Below are positions 52,322 to 55,522 of a DNA stretch of 55,522 nucleotides, piece after piece. Each line of letters starts with the position of its first letter. Within the stretch, counting starts at the first letter, position 1. A program made the translations under genes and the position numbers. The DNA comes from CAYNHZ01 sp964397445. Its GTDB lineage: Bacteria; Bacteroidota; Bacteroidia; Bacteroidales; UBA932. The notes under the pieces were generated by a model. That model saw nothing but the letters and a program-made list of their open reading frames with translations, was not told the origin of the DNA and made no database searches. The stretch spans positions 1-55,522 of the forward strand of contig CAYNHZ010000007.1 of the NCBI GenBank assembly GCA_964397445.1, read 5' to 3'.

Positions 52322-52489
52322 TGAACAAGTGAACAAGTGAACAAGTGAACAGGTGAACAAGTGAACAGGTGAACAGGTGAACAAGTGAACAGGTGAACAG
52401 GTGAACAGGTGAACAAGTGAACAGGTAAACAAGTAAAGAGGTGAACAAGTGAACAGGTGAACAGGTAAACAAGTAAAGAGGTGAATGGG
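52322..52489 (+). repeat. 8-bp minisatellite, 21 units
   Basis: The unit TGAACAAG or TGAACAGG, with a few TAAACAAG, TAAAGAGG and TGAATGGG variants, is repeated without interruption for 168 bp. Units vary by single bases, and the array is intergenic just downstream of the LRR lipoprotein gene. Confidence 0.92.
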
Positions 52490-52529
52490 TGAAATTATGA
52501 TTATCACCCATTTACCAACTAAACTATAA

Positions 52530-54746
52530 CTAATTCATTTTAATTATTTTCCAATTCTTGCCTCCAATCGTATTTTGATTTTGTGGGTCAATCTCTTCAT
52601 TTTCATCATAACCATTTTCATCCATATACACTAATTCACCTTCTGTTGTTCCACGAACAGTAATTAGGGAATTAGCAAGATGTGTCCATCCAAGATCCTT
52701 CATTTTGTTTTGAGCGCAATTCAAATAATTTAGATAACTATCATTATATCCTTGATCTATAACCTTGATCTGCGTTAATTTATCTTGTGTTAAACCTAAT
52801 CCTTTGAAGTTTCCATAAATATTAAAAGTCATTAGATTTCCTAAAGTAAAAGTAGTATTTCCGTATTTAGTAATACCCTCACCCGAATCTTTCAATCCAT
52901 TGCCGTTAAGATCAACAAAGATGTCGTTAAGTTCTTGAGGACTGCCCTGTACATCAAAATAGAAATTACTACCTGGAGTAGCATCTACCTTAACTTCGTA
53001 ACTCGAATACAATCCATTAAAATCTATAGGCGTGCTCTCTTGAGCAACCAAAACTTTCCATTTTTTATTGAATGCTATTTTTACATCTCCCTTTGTACAC
53101 ATATTACTCTCTGAAGTACTCTTAACGAAAAAATCAAGAATAGCATAATCTGAAGCAGAAGAACGATTGACTAAACTATTAATTAATTTATATGCATTAT
53201 CTTCACGAATAGAATTATAACAACAGTTTACTCTTTTAAGAGAGGGATTTTTACTCAAATCAAGTTCTTTTAAGCCACAAGACAAACATATCAATTTCTC
53301 GAGTTTTGTGTTGGAAGTTACATCAAGAGTCTTAATGTTATTACTATTACAAATCAATTCCTTCAGTAATGGAAGTTTAGACACATCAAGTGATGTCAAA
53401 CTAGTACCAGCACAACTTAACACAGTAAGTTTGGGATTAAAGTTAGTTACCGAAATATTAGAATTAAAAGAAAATGATAATTCTTCAAGATCATTATTTT
53501 TGCTTACATCTAAAGTTTTCAGTTTATTATCAGAAACATACAATTTCTTTAATTTAGGATTCTTCGTTACATTAATGCTGGTTATTTGATTACGATAAAG
53601 AAATAAGGTTTCCAATTTGATGTTTTGACTTACATCTATGTTAGATATTTTATTGTCAGTACAAAATAATTCTTTTAGACTGATATTCTCATCTACCTTT
53701 AAAGAGGTGATTTTTTTTGATGATACTTTTAATATTTCTACATCTCCGTATATTGAAAATGTTTGACTTTGAAGTGTGAATTGTTGAGATCCCGGAGAAA
53801 AAATAGTAACATCTTCCCCTGTATCACGAGTACCATTATTATTAATGTCAATCCATATATTGGGCTTTGATTCCTCTTGAGCACCAATCTCTAACGACAT
53901 AGTTGATCCTATAGTTGTCGTTGTAATTAATTCCATTTTTGGATTTTTGCTTCTTAGTATCCATTTGTCTGCCTCATCAGATAGAGGACCTTTGATCACA
54001 GTAGAATAATCTGTTTTGATCTGTTTATCATATTTACGACTATAGACCTTATTCTCATAAATAATATTCACGGTGGTAGTAGGTGTAAACTTTGGTACAA
54101 TAAAGTACTCTGCAAATGAACTAGTGGAATTCCATAAAGGTATAGGATCATCCACAACATTTACTGATCCCCAAGTATCCATAGGATATTTATCCGATAA
54201 TAATTTAAAATCATTTGATTGTATTGTTGCACCTTCAATATACCCATCAATTACTAATTTTTGATTAATCCTATGTACGACAGGTACCGTTATAGAATAT
54301 TTATTAATATCTGTCCTTGTCCAATAACACTCATCCGAAAAGAGCACCTCACCTCCTCCAACAGAATAATTATTATTATCATATATATATATATATGCTG
54401 AATGGAGAGCCCAGAAACCCATAGTTTGATTAGTGGATTCAAAAGGATTACCTTCAAGAACTGCAACATCCCATTTCCCTTCACTATTATATGTGAGTTT
54501 AAAAATACCATTTGTGGAAGATAGTAATTGACAAAATATTCTATCATTTACATCCCATGTGCTTTTGCCAAAAGCTTTAGTATCACCCTCAGCATCACTA
54601 AACTTATCACAAACTTCAACTGTGAATTCGTATTTACTTATATCAACTTTCTGAGGAGCTTCCTCTTTGTGTTTGTTACAACTAAACACAGCTAAAAAGC
54701 TTAGTATAAGTATTGATAATGTGTAAAATTTATATATGTATTTCAT
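52530..54746 (-). CDS. LRR surface lipoprotein with calcium-loop-like motifs
   Basis: Cell-surface lipoprotein of about 738 residues from ATG 54746 (MKYIYKFYTLSILIL; an upstream ATG at 54770 adds eight residues). A lipobox-like FLAVFSC places lipidation near residue 23. The N-terminal about 230 residues (DTKAFGKSTWDVNDRIFCQL) recall fimbrillin-like domains. The middle has about nine 21-residue leucine-rich repeats of the form LxxLDVSKNxxLxxLxCxxN. Two DxNxNGxxDxGE loops (IDINNNGTRDTGE, VDLNGNGLKDSGE) may bind calcium. It is transcribed toward the 8-bp array. Function likely adhesion or ligand binding; ligand unknown. Confidence 0.8.
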   Translation of the reverse strand: MKYIYKFYTLSILILSFLAVFSCNKHKEEAPQKVDISKYEFTVEVCDKFSDAEGDTKAFGKSTWDVNDRIFCQLLSSTNGIFKLTYNSEGKWDVAVLEGNPFESTNQTMGFWALHSAYIYIYDNNNYSVGGGEVLFSDECYWTRTDINKYSITVPVVHRINQKLVIDGYIEGATIQSNDFKLLSDKYPMDTWGSVNVVDDPIPLWNSTSSFAEYFIVPKFTPTTTVNIIYENKVYSRKYDKQIKTDYSTVIKGPLSDEADKWILRSKNPKMELITTTTIGSTMSLEIGAQEESKPNIWIDINNNGTRDTGEDVTIFSPGSQQFTLQSQTFSIYGDVEILKVSSKKITSLKVDENISLKELFCTDNKISNIDVSQNIKLETLFLYRNQITSINVTKNPKLKKLYVSDNKLKTLDVSKNNDLEELSFSFNSNISVTNFNPKLTVLSCAGTSLTSLDVSKLPLLKELICNSNNIKTLDVTSNTKLEKLICLSCGLKELDLSKNPSLKRVNCCYNSIREDNAYKLINSLVNRSSASDYAILDFFVKSTSESNMCTKGDVKIAFNKKWKVLVAQESTPIDFNGLYSSYEVKVDATPGSNFYFDVQGSPQELNDIFVDLNGNGLKDSGEGITKYGNTTFTLGNLMTFNIYGNFKGLGLTQDKLTQIKVIDQGYNDSYLNYLNCAQNKMKDLGWTHLANSLITVRGTTEGELVYMDENGYDENEEIDPQNQNTIGGKNWKIIKMN

Positions 54747-54786
54747 AATCGTTTTTATTAATTTATTCATTTATAGATTATTATAA

Positions 54787-55522
54787 CTATTTATTCCATC
54801 TATCTTCTCCATCATAACCAGGGTAAAGGATGTGAACTACCTTGACTTTACATTCAGCATATTTAGCACCAAATGGTGATACGGCAGTAATCGTTACATC
54901 CCCCTCTGCTAATGGTGATAACTCACCTGTGTCGCTAATAGTTGCAATGGAAGGATTACTTGTTCGCCAAGACACCTTCTTATATGTTGCATTCTCAGGT
55001 AGCACTGTGGCAATAAATTGGAACTTATCTCCCTTTCCAATTGTTAGTGTAGATTTGTTTAATGTTATCCCTGTAATTTGAGTATCGATAAAAATAGCAG
55101 AAGTAGCTTGTTTACCACCATCTTCAGTAGTAACTGTAATAGACACTTGACCCACTTTTAAAGGTTTAAGAGTCACTTTTAAACCATCAACTGTCATCAT
55201 TACTATAGTAGGATCACTTGACGACCAGGTTACATTTTTATTTGTAGCATTGGCTGGGGTGATAGTAGCTTCAATTACTGGATCAAATGAGGTACCAAAC
55301 ATATGGTGTAAAGAACTTGATGACACACTCACTCCTGTAACAGGTACAATCTTCTTGATCACTGTCACTGCGCAAGTAGCTGTCTTTCCGCCATCTTCGG
55401 TGGTTACGGTAATAGTAACATTTCCTGCTTTTACGGCGATCACTGTACCGTTAGTTGAAACAGTTGCTACAGTAGGATCACTTGACGACCATTTTACATT
55501 TTTATTTGTAGCATTGGCTGGG
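54787..55522 (-). CDS. Big_2 (bacterial Ig-like) surface protein, partial
   Basis: The C-terminal about 244 residues of a protein whose start lies beyond the right edge. At least three bacterial Ig-like group 2 modules are present, with the repeated signature PANATNKNVTWSSSDPT followed by VSITVTTEDGGKQATSA. Two modules are nearly identical at the DNA level, so this is recent duplication. The C-terminus is LYPGYDGEDRWNK, with no sorting domain recognised. It lies 40 bp upstream of the LRR lipoprotein gene and could be co-transcribed. Such modules usually form stalks of adhesins or surface enzymes. Confidence 0.85.
   Translation of the reverse strand, partial: PANATNKNVKWSSSDPTVATVSTNGTVIAVKAGNVTITVTTEDGGKTATCAVTVIKKIVPVTGVSVSSSSLHHMFGTSFDPVIEATITPANATNKNVTWSSSDPTIVMMTVDGLKVTLKPLKVGQVSITVTTEDGGKQATSAIFIDTQITGITLNKSTLTIGKGDKFQFIATVLPENATYKKVSWRTSNPSIATISDTGELSPLAEGDVTITAVSPFGAKYAECKVKVVHILYPGYDGEDRWNK

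Noticed and set aside
52284..52511. Minus-strand ORFs rich in LFTCSPVH through the 8-bp array.
   Set aside because: They are produced by the minisatellite itself; every frame is open and there is no promoter or start signal.

Overview
The window looks like a draft or metagenome-derived scaffold from a member of the Bacteroidales (phylum Bacteroidota). The evidence is a SusC/SusD pair inside a long polysaccharide-utilisation-type operon, Bacteroidota promoters (TTTG, 19-20 bp, TAnnTTTG) ahead of many genes, a Ser-type sulfatase, a DUF5683 protein beside parAB, a methylmalonyl-CoA mutase pair, AT-rich DNA, and a near-absence of Shine-Dalgarno sequences except at rpsU. A run of 100 Ns (22966-23065) marks a scaffold join inside a tandem repeat.

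Region 1 (1-4.8 kb) is accessory. On the minus strand lie an SNF2-type helicase, a small predicted winged-helix/transmembrane protein, and the N-terminus of what looks like a type III (Mod-like) DNA methyltransferase running off the left edge; this is probably one end of a restriction or defence cassette. Next come a long rod-like inverted-repeat RNA candidate (6S-like), an unknown 205-residue protein, a small promoter-hairpin-terminator RNA candidate, and tRNA-Phe whose 3' end lies inside a 55-bp hairpin.

Region 2 (4.8-22.4 kb) is housekeeping: priA, a diacylglycerol-kinase-like lipid kinase, parA-parB-DUF5683-mltD, a helix-hairpin-helix outer-membrane protein, purE, hpt-adk-obg-PAP2-lplA, xerC/D-hpf, rpsU with an extended Shine-Dalgarno sequence, and hutU.

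Region 3 (22.4-23.26 kb) is a repeat field: a 17-bp array, three 56-bp inverted-repeat-bounded elements, a 19-bp array broken by the gap, and a 14-bp array.

Region 4 (23.26-47.1 kb) is a carbohydrate/glycoconjugate utilisation locus. One minus-strand operon of 11 genes (about 20.8 kb, all gaps under 26 bp) starts from a consensus promoter at 44.2 kb and ends at an intrinsic terminator at 23.2 kb: RbsD/FucU mutarotase, SSS-family transporter, zinc dehydrogenase, PfkB kinase, iron-type alcohol dehydrogenase, LamG protein 1, SusC, SusD, LamG protein 2, DPP IV, a zinc metallopeptidase and a GH95 alpha-L-fucosidase/galactosidase. A ROK-family regulator is divergent from it, and a Ser-type sulfatase sits tail to tail with the regulator. 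The likely logic is to desulfate, de-fucosylate and proteolytically trim a glycoconjugate, import through SusCD and the symporter, and process a monosaccharide by dehydrogenase and kinase steps. The substrate is inferred, not shown.

Region 5 (47.3-55.5 kb) holds mutA-mutB with a terminator, then a second repeat field with three more 56-bp elements in an 84-bp array, an 18-bp array and a 21-copy 8-bp array. It ends with two cell-surface proteins: an LRR lipoprotein and a partial Big_2 (bacterial Ig-like) protein.
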